This document shows, one piece after another, positions 1-10,006 of a stretch of 36,156 nt of DNA (its first letter is position 1; each line of letters begins with the position of its first letter). Source of the DNA: an uncultured Bacilli bacterium (GTDB lineage: Bacteria > Bacillota_I > Bacilli_A > RF39 > UBA660); NCBI GenBank assembly GCA_947591575.1, contig CANQDI010000003.1, positions 1-36,156 on the forward strand, given 5' to 3'. A program made the translations under genes and the position numbers. The notes below the pieces were generated by a model, which saw nothing but the letters and a program-made list of their open reading frames with translations, ran no database searches and was not told the origin of the DNA.

Positions 1-83
1 CAAGCAGCATGCACATCTATTAGTTGAAAAGTCCATAGAAAAGCAATGAAAAAGAATAAATTCAAAAGCAAACGTTTTTTCAC
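1..83 (-). CDS. N-terminus of a secreted or membrane protein with signal peptide (truncated by window edge)
   Basis: Minus strand GTG at 83-81 preceded by AAGAGGTG; translation (M)KKRLLLNLFFFIAFLWTFQLIDVHAA... is an open, signal-peptide-like sequence; not in the ORF track. Confidence 0.6.
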   Translation of the reverse strand, partial: MKKRLLLNLFFFIAFLWTFQLIDVHAA

Positions 84-102
84 GATAACACCTCTTAATA
101 TG

Positions 103-117
103 AGTATATCATATACT
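103..117. promoter_or_regulatory. Perfect 7-1-7 palindrome AGTATATCATATACT overlapping a -10-like TATACT upstream of the partial CDS
   Basis: Seen directly; possible operator. Confidence 0.35.
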
Positions 118-227
118 ATTTTCTCTTTAAAAATTTTACATTCATAATTTTTTTCTTGACACTTTTATTTGACACGTTTATGTAGTTTCATTCCAATGAT
201 ATCTAAAAGCTTCTTTCTATTTCCAAC

Positions 228-263
228 AACAAATAAAAAGTAGTACCCTACTTCTTATTTGTT
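228..263 (-). terminator. Long hairpin at the 3' end of esaB, overlapping its last codons and stop
   Basis: AACAAATAAAAAGTAG / CTACTTCTTATTTGTT, 16-bp stem with one mismatch, 4-nt loop. Confidence 0.55.
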
Positions 264-514
264 ATTAATATTAACTCACTACCATTTCTAATATTTGTAT
301 TGATGATAATTTCATTATTATCATACACTTTACTGTCATCCTTGTTCATTAGAATATAATCTTCTTGAATATCTAATGCTACTCCTGTTAAATCAGAAAT
401 TGATTTAATGAGCATTTTTTTAATTTTCCAAACAATCTCATTAACAGGAATAAAGATATCATAAGTTTGCCCAAGCTCTGGTAGGATTAATTTTATAATG
501 ACCTTATTTTTCAT
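248..514 (-). CDS. esaB: EsaB/YukD-like ubiquitin-fold T7SS accessory protein
   Basis: Small protein of ubiquitin-like length and pattern (KVIIKLILPELGQTYDIFIPVNEIVWKIKKML...), adjacent to essC. Confidence 0.75.
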   Translation of the reverse strand: MKNKVIIKLILPELGQTYDIFIPVNEIVWKIKKMLIKSISDLTGVALDIQEDYILMNKDDSKVYDNNEIIINTNIRNGSELILITNKK

Positions 515-3500
515 CTAAATCATCCTCCTGAGTCACAAAATCAATGAGTCTACATAAGGTGCCTACACTTTCATTGATGACATATCCCATATCATTTTTA
601 TATTCTTTTTGCATGTCTCTATTAATTGTTGTTAAATGGAATAAACTTTGATCAGATAATCCTTTTCCTATCCATAGACCATCATTCAGACTAAAGTCAT
701 TTGTAAACCATTCCTCAAAGCTAAATGATTTAATCTTAGAAGGTTCATCCATCAAAACAATACTTGCTTTTTCATATTCTTTTAATTTACTGATTAATTC
801 AGATATTTTAGTGGAATCAATTAATTTATTGATTAATTTATTTAATCCATAAACAAATATAACTCCTCTCATATCACTATTACTTTCTTTTAATTGGTCA
901 ATATAATGAATGATGGCATCTATTTTTTCATCGAATTGATCTATATAGTAGTTTGGCATTTTTTGTTGATCAATCGACAATTGTTTTAATGGATCCAGTA
1001 CGACTATAAATAGATTTTTCATATGTAGCAAAACTGTCAGCAAACTCATAAAGAACTTATTCATATTATTAAGTTTATTCGATGAAATAAGATAGCCACA
1101 ATTTGATAACAAATCTATTTTCATCACTTCTAAGTCTTTTTTACTAATTCCAATAGGTATATCATTTAAATCTGTAATTTCTTTTTGAATATGTTCCATT
1201 CTAACAATACTTGGTAATGTTTGAATTTGTTCTGCACTGATTGGATTAATTGTTTTTTGTTGATCAATGAAAATAAGTATTTTTTCATTCAATTCTTCTT
1301 CATTGGACGTAATTTTAGCTGTTTGAAATTCATGAATATCATCAATAAAACAAAGTCCTCTACCAAAGATATCCCTAGGAACTAATATTTTTTTACTATT
1401 GAATACAGTTTGATAATCGCTGCTATCTTTTAATTTGAATGCATAACTAGTTTGACAATCTTGAGAAATTTTACTATGAACAGAATTAATTGCATTAGCA
1501 GTAATTAAAAAGATAACTCCATATCTTTCTGAATCTCTAATAAGATCAGAAATATCTTCTACAAAATCTGGATTAGCATCATAAATAGAATCATAATTAT
1601 TAAAGATAACCACTTTTAATGGAAGTTTTTGAGTACTATTATGAATATAGTTTATATATTCACCGCCATAATCAGCAAAGAGTCGTTTTCTCTGTTGTAG
1701 TTCTTCTCGAATGGTTTTTAATAAATTATGATATTTTTCGTCATCTGAAGCATATACAATACCTCCAATATGTGGTAATTTTTCAAATCTACGTAATGAT
1801 TCAGATCCGTAATCAACAATATAAAAATTCACTTCATTTACTCGATGATTTTTAGCTGCGGAATAAATGAGGGTACTAAGTAGATTTTCTTTTTCGCTAC
1901 CATCATTTCCATAAATTATTGTATTTCCATTTTCTAAATAGTTATAGATGACACATCCTTGCGTCTGTCTTTCTGGAGCATCATATTCTCCTACAATAGA
2001 TTGAACATGATACGGTTCTACTGGAATTCTATATTTTTGTTCTATCTGTTCTACTAAAATATTATCTTGAATGTTTTCTAACCATAACCGTTTAGCATAT
2101 TGACCTGTTTTTTTTGCAACATCAATAATTACTTTCATAATTGCTGAGATTTGTTCTCCTTCAGCTACTACTTTTCGATTGGTTCCTGCTTGAATGCTTT
2201 TTACCGGGATACCATTATCATCTATAAAATTAATACTTTTATCCACTTGCTTTTCAATTTTATCTGATGGATAATATTTGGCCCCACACCAACCAGATTG
2301 TCCTAATACAAAATATTCATCATATCCAACTTGTAAGAAAAATCTACCTGTTTGCTTTAATGATGCTGCATCCGGTTTTTTTAACATCTCTTTACTATCT
2401 GCCTCATCTTGTACTTTTAAACAAACATGAAATTTTGCATTAGACCAAATTTGGTCTGTAACAACACCACTTGGTTTCTGTGTTGCTAAGATTAAATGAA
2501 TACCTAAACTACGTCCAATACGGGCAATACTAATTAGATTATCCATAAAATCTGGTTGTTGACTTTTTAATTCAGCAAATTCATCACATACGATAAACAA
2601 GTGTGGGATAGCTTCTTCTAATTTTCCTTCTTTATAAAATTTTTGGTATTTATAAATATCGATTGTACTTTCTCCAAGTTTATCTCTTGCCTCGTTAAAC
2701 TTCATCTGTCTTCTTTTTACTTCACTATCAATACTTACAAGGGTTCTATCCATCTCTGCTTTATCTAAGTTTGTAATCGTTCCTGCAAGATGAGGAAGAA
2801 AAATGCCAGTCATTTTGTTTTCAAAGGCAAAAGCAAGTCCTCCTCCTTTATAATCAATAAGAATAAAAGAAACATCTTCTGGACTATAATTAATTGCCAT
2901 AGAAAGAATATACGTAATAATAAATTCCGATTTACCACTACCTGTCATACCTGCAATTAATCCATGAGGTCCATGTGCTTTTTCATGCAAATCCAAATAT
3001 AATAATTGTCCGTCTTCATCTATTCCTACTTCTGCTTTTAAACTGGTTGTTGCATCATTGGTTTTCCAACGATTCAAAATATTTAATTGTTCAACTCTAC
3101 CTACTTTTTCCATTTCCAAAAAATTAATAGACTCTGGTAGCATTTTTAATCCTTCTTCAAATTCAATAGGAATATTAGATAATATTTTGGTAATTTGCAT
3201 CATATCAATTTGTTGTTGTAGTTCATCTTTAAAAGAGATTTGTTCTTGTTTTTCAAATGAATTTTTGAGTACTCCAGAGACATTCGTTCCCAATGTAATG
3301 AAGTTATTACATTTACTAGGAAGTTTACTGATTCTTTCTTCTAATATGACCACACTAAATCCTAAATCTACATCTGTCTCTGTAATGGTTTTAATAAATT
3401 CAAACCGTTTTACTGCATCATAATTATCAATAATAATTAAAAAATGTGGTTTAAATGAAGATACTTTTTTTTCTTCATAGGAACTTAATCGACTATTGAC

Positions 3501-5075
3501 TTCGCCATTTAATACTTCTGCAAGTATCTTCGTACTTTCTTCATCAGATGCAAAAAAACGGAAGCTTTTATTGTTCGTAAATGTATGATTCAAATACTTC
3601 ATATATTCCCAATTATCTTTATTTTTATGATCTGTAAAAATAGCAAATTTTAAATCCTCATAACTATAGAAAGATAATAATTGAACAAGCATATTATTCA
3701 TGAAAGTAGTCTTTTGGTTTCCCATAATAGCAGTAATTCTATTTTCATAAAAAGAATATCCAATTGGAACATTTTCAATATATTTAAATTCTTGTACCAA
3801 TTGATCTGCATTCTTTCTTAAAACACTTTCTTCTACAGAAAAATCTTCTTCAGCATAAGATACTTTTACATTTAATAACTCATTACCAACACCAATTCTT
3901 ACAACTAAAAAATCACTTTGATCAATTCTTTTATCCCACAAACCAACTGATCTATTCATAATATTTTTTAAACATTCTTCTGTTGTCAACAAATTTTCAA
4001 CAAGAATTTCTTTTTGTAATCTAGCAATTTCTGTTAATTCTGTTCTCTTTTCATTTAAATAAATATTATATTTTTTAATCATATCTTTATTTTTTTTCTT
4101 TTTTAATCTCTTGTTATAAATTCTAGTTAGAAAAGGCCATAGTAACATAGACATTAGCATTGCACCACTTGTTACCAAAGAAGGCCAAGTATCTTCCATT
4201 GTATCTTTTCCATCAGAAATTCTCATAAGTATACTCAATAATGTCACTGCTGAAGTAATTCCCATTGTTAACATAGGACCTACTGTAAGAATGGCTGGTA
4301 ATTCATCATTTCCTTCTGGTTTTGGTGGAGAACTAATTTTGAGTTCTGCTTCTTTTACCATTCTTCTTAATCTAGGAGATTTTGAAAAATAATTATTTTT
4401 ATTATATAAATCTATATCTTTAATTTCAATTTCTTGTGGTTCACTATTTGTTAAAAATACTTTCTTATGTATTTTTGATTGTTCTTCGTTAAGAATTACT
4501 CTGTTTCCACATTTGTTGATGAGAAGAACGCCATTTAAGAAAATAATTTTTAGTCCATAAAGATTAATTTCATCACTATTTTGGATGACATAATTTTGTA
4601 GAAGTAAACGATTATTATTAATATATAAACAAGTTTCTTTACTAATCGTTAATAATAATTGTTGATTTTGATAATGAATCGTAATTACAAATCCATTTAG
4701 ATAAGGACAATTATAGATAATAGAATTTCCATTTGTATTGCCAATGGATAAATTGATCTTTTCATCATAGGAATAAATGCTAAAATCATTCTCATATAAA
4801 TCTGTTACGTATACTAAATAACTTTTATTATTTTTTTGGATGACATAAAATGCATTGTTTTTTAAAGCAATATCAGGAATAAAAGCGTTGGTTCCTACAA
4901 TTTTAGATGCTTCCGTAGAATACATGAACCATTCATTATCCTTTGCTACTACATTAATTAATTTACTTTCATCATCTTCAAAATCAAAACCAAAATTACC
5001 AGACACTTCTTTTGGCAATGTATAAGTTAAAAGTTTATCAGGCAAAAATAAATAAATCTTCATGGGCCCCTCCAT
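504..5075 (-). CDS. essC: Type VII secretion FtsK/SpoIIIE-family ATPase EssC/YukB
   Basis: N-terminal FHA-like region, two TM segments, Walker A GMTGSGKSE, Walker B HLFIVCDEFAEL, multiple ATPase-like domains. The in-frame start is likely the second Met (MKIYLFLP). Confidence 0.93.
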   Translation of the reverse strand: MEGPMKIYLFLPDKLLTYTLPKEVSGNFGFDFEDDESKLINVVAKDNEWFMYSTEASKIVGTNAFIPDIALKNNAFYVIQKNNKSYLVYVTDLYENDFSIYSYDEKINLSIGNTNGNSIIYNCPYLNGFVITIHYQNQQLLLTISKETCLYINNNRLLLQNYVIQNSDEINLYGLKIIFLNGVLLINKCGNRVILNEEQSKIHKKVFLTNSEPQEIEIKDIDLYNKNNYFSKSPRLRRMVKEAELKISSPPKPEGNDELPAILTVGPMLTMGITSAVTLLSILMRISDGKDTMEDTWPSLVTSGAMLMSMLLWPFLTRIYNKRLKKKKNKDMIKKYNIYLNEKRTELTEIARLQKEILVENLLTTEECLKNIMNRSVGLWDKRIDQSDFLVVRIGVGNELLNVKVSYAEEDFSVEESVLRKNADQLVQEFKYIENVPIGYSFYENRITAIMGNQKTTFMNNMLVQLLSFYSYEDLKFAIFTDHKNKDNWEYMKYLNHTFTNNKSFRFFASDEESTKILAEVLNGEVNSRLSSYEEKKVSSFKPHFLIIIDNYDAVKRFEFIKTITETDVDLGFSVVILEERISKLPSKCNNFITLGTNVSGVLKNSFEKQEQISFKDELQQQIDMMQITKILSNIPIEFEEGLKMLPESINFLEMEKVGRVEQLNILNRWKTNDATTSLKAEVGIDEDGQLLYLDLHEKAHGPHGLIAGMTGSGKSEFIITYILSMAINYSPEDVSFILIDYKGGGLAFAFENKMTGIFLPHLAGTITNLDKAEMDRTLVSIDSEVKRRQMKFNEARDKLGESTIDIYKYQKFYKEGKLEEAIPHLFIVCDEFAELKSQQPDFMDNLISIARIGRSLGIHLILATQKPSGVVTDQIWSNAKFHVCLKVQDEADSKEMLKKPDAASLKQTGRFFLQVGYDEYFVLGQSGWCGAKYYPSDKIEKQVDKSINFIDDNGIPVKSIQAGTNRKVVAEGEQISAIMKVIIDVAKKTGQYAKRLWLENIQDNILVEQIEQKYRIPVEPYHVQSIVGEYDAPERQTQGCVIYNYLENGNTIIYGNDGSEKENLLSTLIYSAAKNHRVNEVNFYIVDYGSESLRRFEKLPHIGGIVYASDDEKYHNLLKTIREELQQRKRLFADYGGEYINYIHNSTQKLPLKVVIFNNYDSIYDANPDFVEDISDLIRDSERYGVIFLITANAINSVHSKISQDCQTSYAFKLKDSSDYQTVFNSKKILVPRDIFGRGLCFIDDIHEFQTAKITSNEEELNEKILIFIDQQKTINPISAEQIQTLPSIVRMEHIQKEITDLNDIPIGISKKDLEVMKIDLLSNCGYLISSNKLNNMNKFFMSLLTVLLHMKNLFIVVLDPLKQLSIDQQKMPNYYIDQFDEKIDAIIHYIDQLKESNSDMRGVIFVYGLNKLINKLIDSTKISELISKLKEYEKASIVLMDEPSKIKSFSFEEWFTNDFSLNDGLWIGKGLSDQSLFHLTTINRDMQKEYKNDMGYVINESVGTLCRLIDFVTQEDDLDEK

Positions 5076-5164
5076 ATTCTACTTATTTAGTATATCATAA
5101 AATGAGAAAAGAGATAGGTCATAAGAAGAAAAAAATGTAATTTTTTGTTACATTTTTTCATATT

Positions 5165-5407
5165 TCATAATTTACTATTGATTCTTGGGATAATAGTATT
5201 ATCAATTTCTTTGGAAATACTTACAATATCATTTTGCATTTTATTCATTCTTTCAAGCTCTGGAATTTCATGATCTAAAAGGATAGAATTTTTTAATTGG
5301 ACTTTTAAATCATTATAGAGCGTATTTAATTGATATAATTGATTTTTAATATTGTACATATTCCGATATAAATTTCGATATTTATTTTTTATATATTCAT
5401 CATTCAT
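5165..5407 (-). CDS. Small helical T7SS-associated protein
   Basis: Predicted helical hairpin, in the T7SS operon. Confidence 0.6.
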   Translation of the reverse strand: MNDEYIKNKYRNLYRNMYNIKNQLYQLNTLYNDLKVQLKNSILLDHEIPELERMNKMQNDIVSISKEIDNTIIPRINSKL

Positions 5408-5408
5408 A

Positions 5409-5708
5409 TTATAAATCCCTTTTTATTCTAGAAAATTTTTGTTCTGTTTGTTTTCTTACTGTTTTATATTTTAACACAGTCTTTTTAAATATTGTAATAT
5501 AGTCATTGTGAATGCGATGGATTGTATTAAATTTGCGATTAAAATTGCATTGCGTTTCATATAAAAGAGTACTATTTTTACTTGTATAATCATACTGCAT
5601 ATCTCTCATCAATCTTTTTAAAGTTTCAAAATTGATCGATTCATCTCTTATATACATTTCTAATTTTTCAATAGTCTTTAATAATTTTTCTTCATCAATA
5701 TAGTTCAT
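5409..5708 (-). CDS. Small helical T7SS-associated protein
   Basis: Helical, same operon. Confidence 0.6.
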   Translation of the reverse strand: MNYIDEEKLLKTIEKLEMYIRDESINFETLKRLMRDMQYDYTSKNSTLLYETQCNFNRKFNTIHRIHNDYITIFKKTVLKYKTVRKQTEQKFSRIKRDL

Positions 5709-5716
5709 AAATCACC

Positions 5717-6277
5717 TTATATATATTCACCAATATTGATATCTTTTAAAATTTCAATATGGATTTTATTATTTTTTGATTTGACTGTTCGTTCAGTTTC
5801 TTCTACTAAATTAAAAATATTTTTTATATTTTGCTTCATATTAATGCTACTATCTCTCATTTTTATTAATTTTTGTTTTTCTTGATTTAAAAAATAAGCT
5901 TCATTCGGACAAAAGCTTACATCTAATCCTTGGTAATAGGAAATAATATTATTTAGTTGTTGAATATAGTGATCAATTGCGCTAATAACATCATTCCTAT
6001 TTTCTACTTTTATTTTCACTTTTGATCCTAAAGATTGATATTGATCGATGATATACTGATATACATTGATCATCTTATTTAATTCCTGTATATTTTTATC
6101 AATTTTATGTCGTTTTTCTTCTACACAGCTAAAAAACCTATTAGAATATTTATCATTCCAATAAGAAGAGCTTTGTATTAGATGGTGATAGATATTGATA
6201 TAATTATCATCATATTGATTTACTTTCTTTCGTAACTCAGTTAAATTTATTTTTAAGTTAGAAATATTTATTTCCAT
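5717..6277 (-). CDS. WXG100-like helical-hairpin T7SS-associated protein
   Basis: SSSYWNDKYSNRFF resembles the W-x-G/D turn of WXG100-like proteins between two long helices. Confidence 0.6.
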   Translation of the reverse strand: MEINISNLKINLTELRKKVNQYDDNYINIYHHLIQSSSYWNDKYSNRFFSCVEEKRHKIDKNIQELNKMINVYQYIIDQYQSLGSKVKIKVENRNDVISAIDHYIQQLNNIISYYQGLDVSFCPNEAYFLNQEKQKLIKMRDSSINMKQNIKNIFNLVEETERTVKSKNNKIHIEILKDINIGEYI

Positions 6278-6362
6278 CGATAATCACCTTATCATTTTCC
6301 AAATATACAACAATTAAAGTTACATTAATTGTCATATATTTGGAAAAAGATTTCCAAATTTC

Positions 6363-7007
6363 TTATTCATTTGCTGAAAAAGCTTGTGATACTTTTCCTT
6401 CAAGATCACCATAATTAGATACAGTATCTTTCAATGCTTGTTGCGTTGTATCAGTTAACTCCTTAGTAGCTTGTGAAACTTTGCTCTTAATTGTACTAAG
6501 TGAATTAATTAAGCTTTGTGCTTGATCACCACCGACAAAACCACAACTTTGTACAGCTCTTTGTGCTTGTGATAAAGCACTTGTAGCAGATGATTCAATC
6601 GTTTTTAATTTAGCAATAACTGTTCCAGCATTAGCATAATCAATACCTCTTACTCCACCAATATTTTCTTTAATACTACTCGTATTAATTCTCACATTTT
6701 TTGGTGAAAAAGATACACGACTATATGAAGTTCCTGTTCTTTCAGCCCAAGCTTGAGCAGCACTATTCATAGATGCTACTACAGAACTAAAAATATTATC
6801 TGATGATGTTAATAGTGAATCTACAGCTGGTTTAAATGAATTTCCAAAGAAAGTTTGTGCTTCTTTACATGCCCATTTATCAGCCATCCCTTTCACAAAT
6901 TGATTTTGCATATTTGTATATAATGCTGTCATTAAACTGTCATATGCTTTAATTACTGCATTAATGGATGTCCTTACTTGTGACGGATTAAAACCTGTTA
7001 ATGCCAT
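6363..7007 (-). CDS. WXG100-superfamily-like T7SS substrate (two helical-hairpin units)
   Basis: KWACKEAQTFF turn, Ala/Ser-rich helices, C-terminal YGDLE matching the YxxxD/E T7SS signal. Confidence 0.7.
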   Translation of the reverse strand: MALTGFNPSQVRTSINAVIKAYDSLMTALYTNMQNQFVKGMADKWACKEAQTFFGNSFKPAVDSLLTSSDNIFSSVVASMNSAAQAWAERTGTSYSRVSFSPKNVRINTSSIKENIGGVRGIDYANAGTVIAKLKTIESSATSALSQAQRAVQSCGFVGGDQAQSLINSLSTIKSKVSQATKELTDTTQQALKDTVSNYGDLEGKVSQAFSANE

Positions 7008-7057
7008 TTTTTATCTCCTACCTTTCCTAGTTTAGTAGATCTATTCTACTTAATTTG

Positions 7058-7087
7058 ATTATAGATTAGATAAAGTGTAAAATTCAA
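7058..7087 (-). promoter_or_regulatory. Putative T7SS operon promoter
   Basis: Minus strand TTGAAT-N18-TATAAT (attcaa 7082-7087, attata 7058-7063), upstream of an AGGAG RBS. Confidence 0.6.
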
Positions 7088-7210
7088 GCAATGTAAGATC
7101 ATTTGACACTTTAGGACAGTTTTTCCTTTTGCAACGGTCTTTTTCTCTTCGCTTGTAGAATAATAAAATTTAGGCTATAATAAAAATAGAATTTTAAAGT
7201 TGGTGATGTA

Positions 7211-8845
7211 ATGAAAAAAGATTCCTTTATTAAGGGAGCAATGATTTCGACGATTTGTATTGTATTAAGTAAAATCTTAGGAATTATCTATGTGATTCCT
7301 TTTCATTCGATTATAGGAACGAGTGGGAGAGCACTTTATGGTTATGCTTATAATGTATATATGCTTTTTCTACAATTTTCTACGGTAGGAATTCCACTTG
7401 CGATTAGTAAAATGATTAGTGAATATCATTCTTTAGGATACGAAGATGCAAAACGAAGAACATATCGTATTGCACTTCAAATTACTTTTATCATGGCTAT
7501 TTTATCAACAGTGATTCTCTTTATTAGCGCACCAATGATTGCAGAGGCGATTATTGGTGGTGTAAATGGTGGAAATACCAAAGAAGATATTACCTTCGTA
7601 TTGCGAGTTTCAACAACAGCAATTCTCATCTGTACTATGCTAAGTGGAATGAGAGGATACCTACAAGGTCATAAATATATTACCCCATCTTCTATTAGTC
7701 AGGTCATTGAACAATTGGTAAGAGTAATTATTATTATCTTTGGAAGTTATATCGCTATACAATTATGGGGAACAAAAGAAGCTGTTGGAATTGCAATCTT
7801 TGGTGCTACTGCCGGAGCGATTGTTGCTTTCTTCTATCTTGAGAAAAAAATGAAGGAAGAAAGAAAAAAAGAAAAAGAGAAGAAAATTCTAGAAGAAGAG
7901 AAAAAAATATCAAATCAATACCTTTTCAAACAGTTAATTCGTTATACAATACCATTTGTCATTGTTTCTATTGCAGTTCCACTTTATAATACAATTGATA
8001 TGTTTAGCATTGTAAAACCGCTCATAAAATACACATCACTCACTACTCAAGATGCTGAAACTGTCCTTGCAATTATTACAACTTGGGGAGCAAAATTAAA
8101 TGTCATTGTCACTGCGATTGCATCTGGTTTAGTCGTTTCTGTTTTACCTAATATTACCAGTGATTTTATAAAGAAGAAGGAAAAAGAAGTCAATCGTAAA
8201 ATCAACAAAACTTTACAAATTATTATCTACTTTGTACTGCCCATGGTCGTTGGTCTTTCCTTCTTAGCAGAACCTGTTTGGTGTGTTTTCTACGATCGAA
8301 GTCATTTAGGAGTTCTTGTTTTTGCTTATAGTATCATAACCGCTTTTTTTTATTCCCTGTTCTTAAATCTACATACTATTTTGCAAGCAATTGATCATCA
8401 TAAAGCTGCAAATAGAGCTATTTTACTAGGACTTCTTACCAAACTCATTTTAACAGTTCCATCCATTCCACTTTTCGCCAAAATAGGCATTCCTGCTTAT
8501 TATGGTCCTATCACTGTTACCATTATTGCTTATTTAATCCCAATGATTGTCAGTATCTATGACCTAAAGAAAAGCCTTCACACTTCTTTCCAGGATACGA
8601 TTAAAAAAGCAGGAATTAGTGCTTTGGCTTGTTTGATCATGTTAGTGGTACTTTCAAGTTTAAAACTTCTTATTCCTCTTTCTGGAAATCGTCTTTATTC
8701 TACATTCATCATTTGTATTTATGCAGGAATAGGAGCATTGATTTACTTTTTTATTACTATCAAAACAAACGTTTTTTCTTCCATTTTTGGATGTAATTTA
8801 CGAGATTTTATGAAGAAAAAATTACGTAAAGTAAAAAGGAATTGA
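7211..8845 (+). CDS. Polysaccharide/lipid flippase, SpoVB/Wzx/MurJ-like (MOP superfamily)
   Basis: Polytopic; MKKDSFIKGAMISTICIVLSKILGIIYVIPF typical N-terminus. Confidence 0.85.
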   Translation: MKKDSFIKGAMISTICIVLSKILGIIYVIPFHSIIGTSGRALYGYAYNVYMLFLQFSTVGIPLAISKMISEYHSLGYEDAKRRTYRIALQITFIMAILSTVILFISAPMIAEAIIGGVNGGNTKEDITFVLRVSTTAILICTMLSGMRGYLQGHKYITPSSISQVIEQLVRVIIIIFGSYIAIQLWGTKEAVGIAIFGATAGAIVAFFYLEKKMKEERKKEKEKKILEEEKKISNQYLFKQLIRYTIPFVIVSIAVPLYNTIDMFSIVKPLIKYTSLTTQDAETVLAIITTWGAKLNVIVTAIASGLVVSVLPNITSDFIKKKEKEVNRKINKTLQIIIYFVLPMVVGLSFLAEPVWCVFYDRSHLGVLVFAYSIITAFFYSLFLNLHTILQAIDHHKAANRAILLGLLTKLILTVPSIPLFAKIGIPAYYGPITVTIIAYLIPMIVSIYDLKKSLHTSFQDTIKKAGISALACLIMLVVLSSLKLLIPLSGNRLYSTFIICIYAGIGALIYFFITIKTNVFSSIFGCNLRDFMKKKLRKVKRN

Positions 8846-8867
8846 CTTCAAGTTCAATTCCTTTTTT
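8833..8867. terminator. Bidirectional terminator hairpin
   Basis: AAAAGGAATTGA / TTCAATTCCTTTT with T-tract; overlaps the flippase stop. Confidence 0.8.
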
Positions 8868-8872
8868 CATGC

Positions 8873-10006
8873 TTACTTATTTGTTTCTAATTTGGAAAGC
8901 GTTATTTCTATCGTCTTTTCTTTTCCATCTCGAATATATTCTACTTCAATTGTTTCTCCTGGTTTATGGAAATACAATTCATAACGGAGATAAGCTGAGT
9001 TTTTGACTTTATTTCCAGCAATTTTCGTAATGACATCCCCTTTTTTTAAACCAGCTTTATCAGCGCCACTATTTTCTTCAACACCTGCGACTACTACACC
9101 TTGATCCATATCTTTAGAAATTGTAATACCTTCTCGATAAAGTGCTATCAAATCCGTCGTATTAATCATTGTAACACCTAACATTGGCCACTCAATTTCT
9201 TTTCCTTTTTCAAGGGTTTCTATATGACTTACTGCATATTCAATTGGAATTGCAAAGCCCATTCCTTCTACTTCTGTTTCAACTAATTTCATAGAATTAA
9301 TTCCAATCACTTCACCGTTTATATTGAAAAGAGGTCCACCCGAATTGCCTGGATTAATTGCTGCATCTGTTTGTAAAACTTTCATGACCCAATCCGTACT
9401 ACTTGAATTACTTGTACTGACACTTATCATACGATCTTTTCCTGACAGATGTCCTGTGGTAATACTTCCTCGATATTCATATCCAAGTGGAGACCCAATA
9501 GTAAATACAAAGTCACCTAATTTCGCATTTTCACTATTTCCAAGTGGAAGCGGTGTTAAGCTATCATTTTTATCAATTCGTAAAACAGCAATATCAATAT
9601 ATGTGTCTCCTCCTAATATAGTTGCTTTTATCTCTTCATCTTTTGAAGTAATAATTTTAACTTGATCTCCGCCTGCTACAACATGTTGATTGGTCATTAA
9701 ATACGTATATTTATCATCTTTTTTATAAGCAAAACCTGTTCCTGTCGATGTTAATTGATCATCTTTATAGGTTTGTACCAACACTACACCATCATATACT
9801 TTTTGAACGGAATCAGAAACACCACTTTCATCGACGACTACTTTCGTACAGTTTTTAGCACTACAAGTCGTTCCCATCGTAGTCGTAGTTGTTTCATTCG
9901 TTCCTCCTAATAGATTTCCACCATCTACAATTGCAAAGGTAAACACACCACCTATTACAAAAGAGATAATAATGGTCAATGCATTTTTTAGTCTTTCATT
10001 CTTCAT
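8873..10006 (-). CDS. htrA: HtrA/DegP-type S1C serine protease with PDZ domain, membrane anchored
   Basis: Triad motifs TNQHVV, DIAVL, NPGNSGGPL; C-terminal PDZ; N-terminal TM. Confidence 0.93.
   Translation of the reverse strand: MKNERLKNALTIIISFVIGGVFTFAIVDGGNLLGGTNETTTTTMGTTCSAKNCTKVVVDESGVSDSVQKVYDGVVLVQTYKDDQLTSTGTGFAYKKDDKYTYLMTNQHVVAGGDQVKIITSKDEEIKATILGGDTYIDIAVLRIDKNDSLTPLPLGNSENAKLGDFVFTIGSPLGYEYRGSITTGHLSGKDRMISVSTSNSSSTDWVMKVLQTDAAINPGNSGGPLFNINGEVIGINSMKLVETEVEGMGFAIPIEYAVSHIETLEKGKEIEWPMLGVTMINTTDLIALYREGITISKDMDQGVVVAGVEENSGADKAGLKKGDVITKIAGNKVKNSAYLRYELYFHKPGETIEVEYIRDGKEKTIEITLSKLETNK

Noticed and set aside
154-176. TTGACAC repeats at 154-176 and near 7090 flanking the T7SS operon
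   Set aside because: Too short and AT-biased to call a shared operator or mobile-element end from two sites.
3058-3423. 121-aa plus-strand ORF inside essC, and similar antisense ORFs (e.g. 1619, 9324, 11006, 15693, 16616, 17215, 23981)
   Set aside because: They are shadows of conserved genes on the opposite strand with no independent support.
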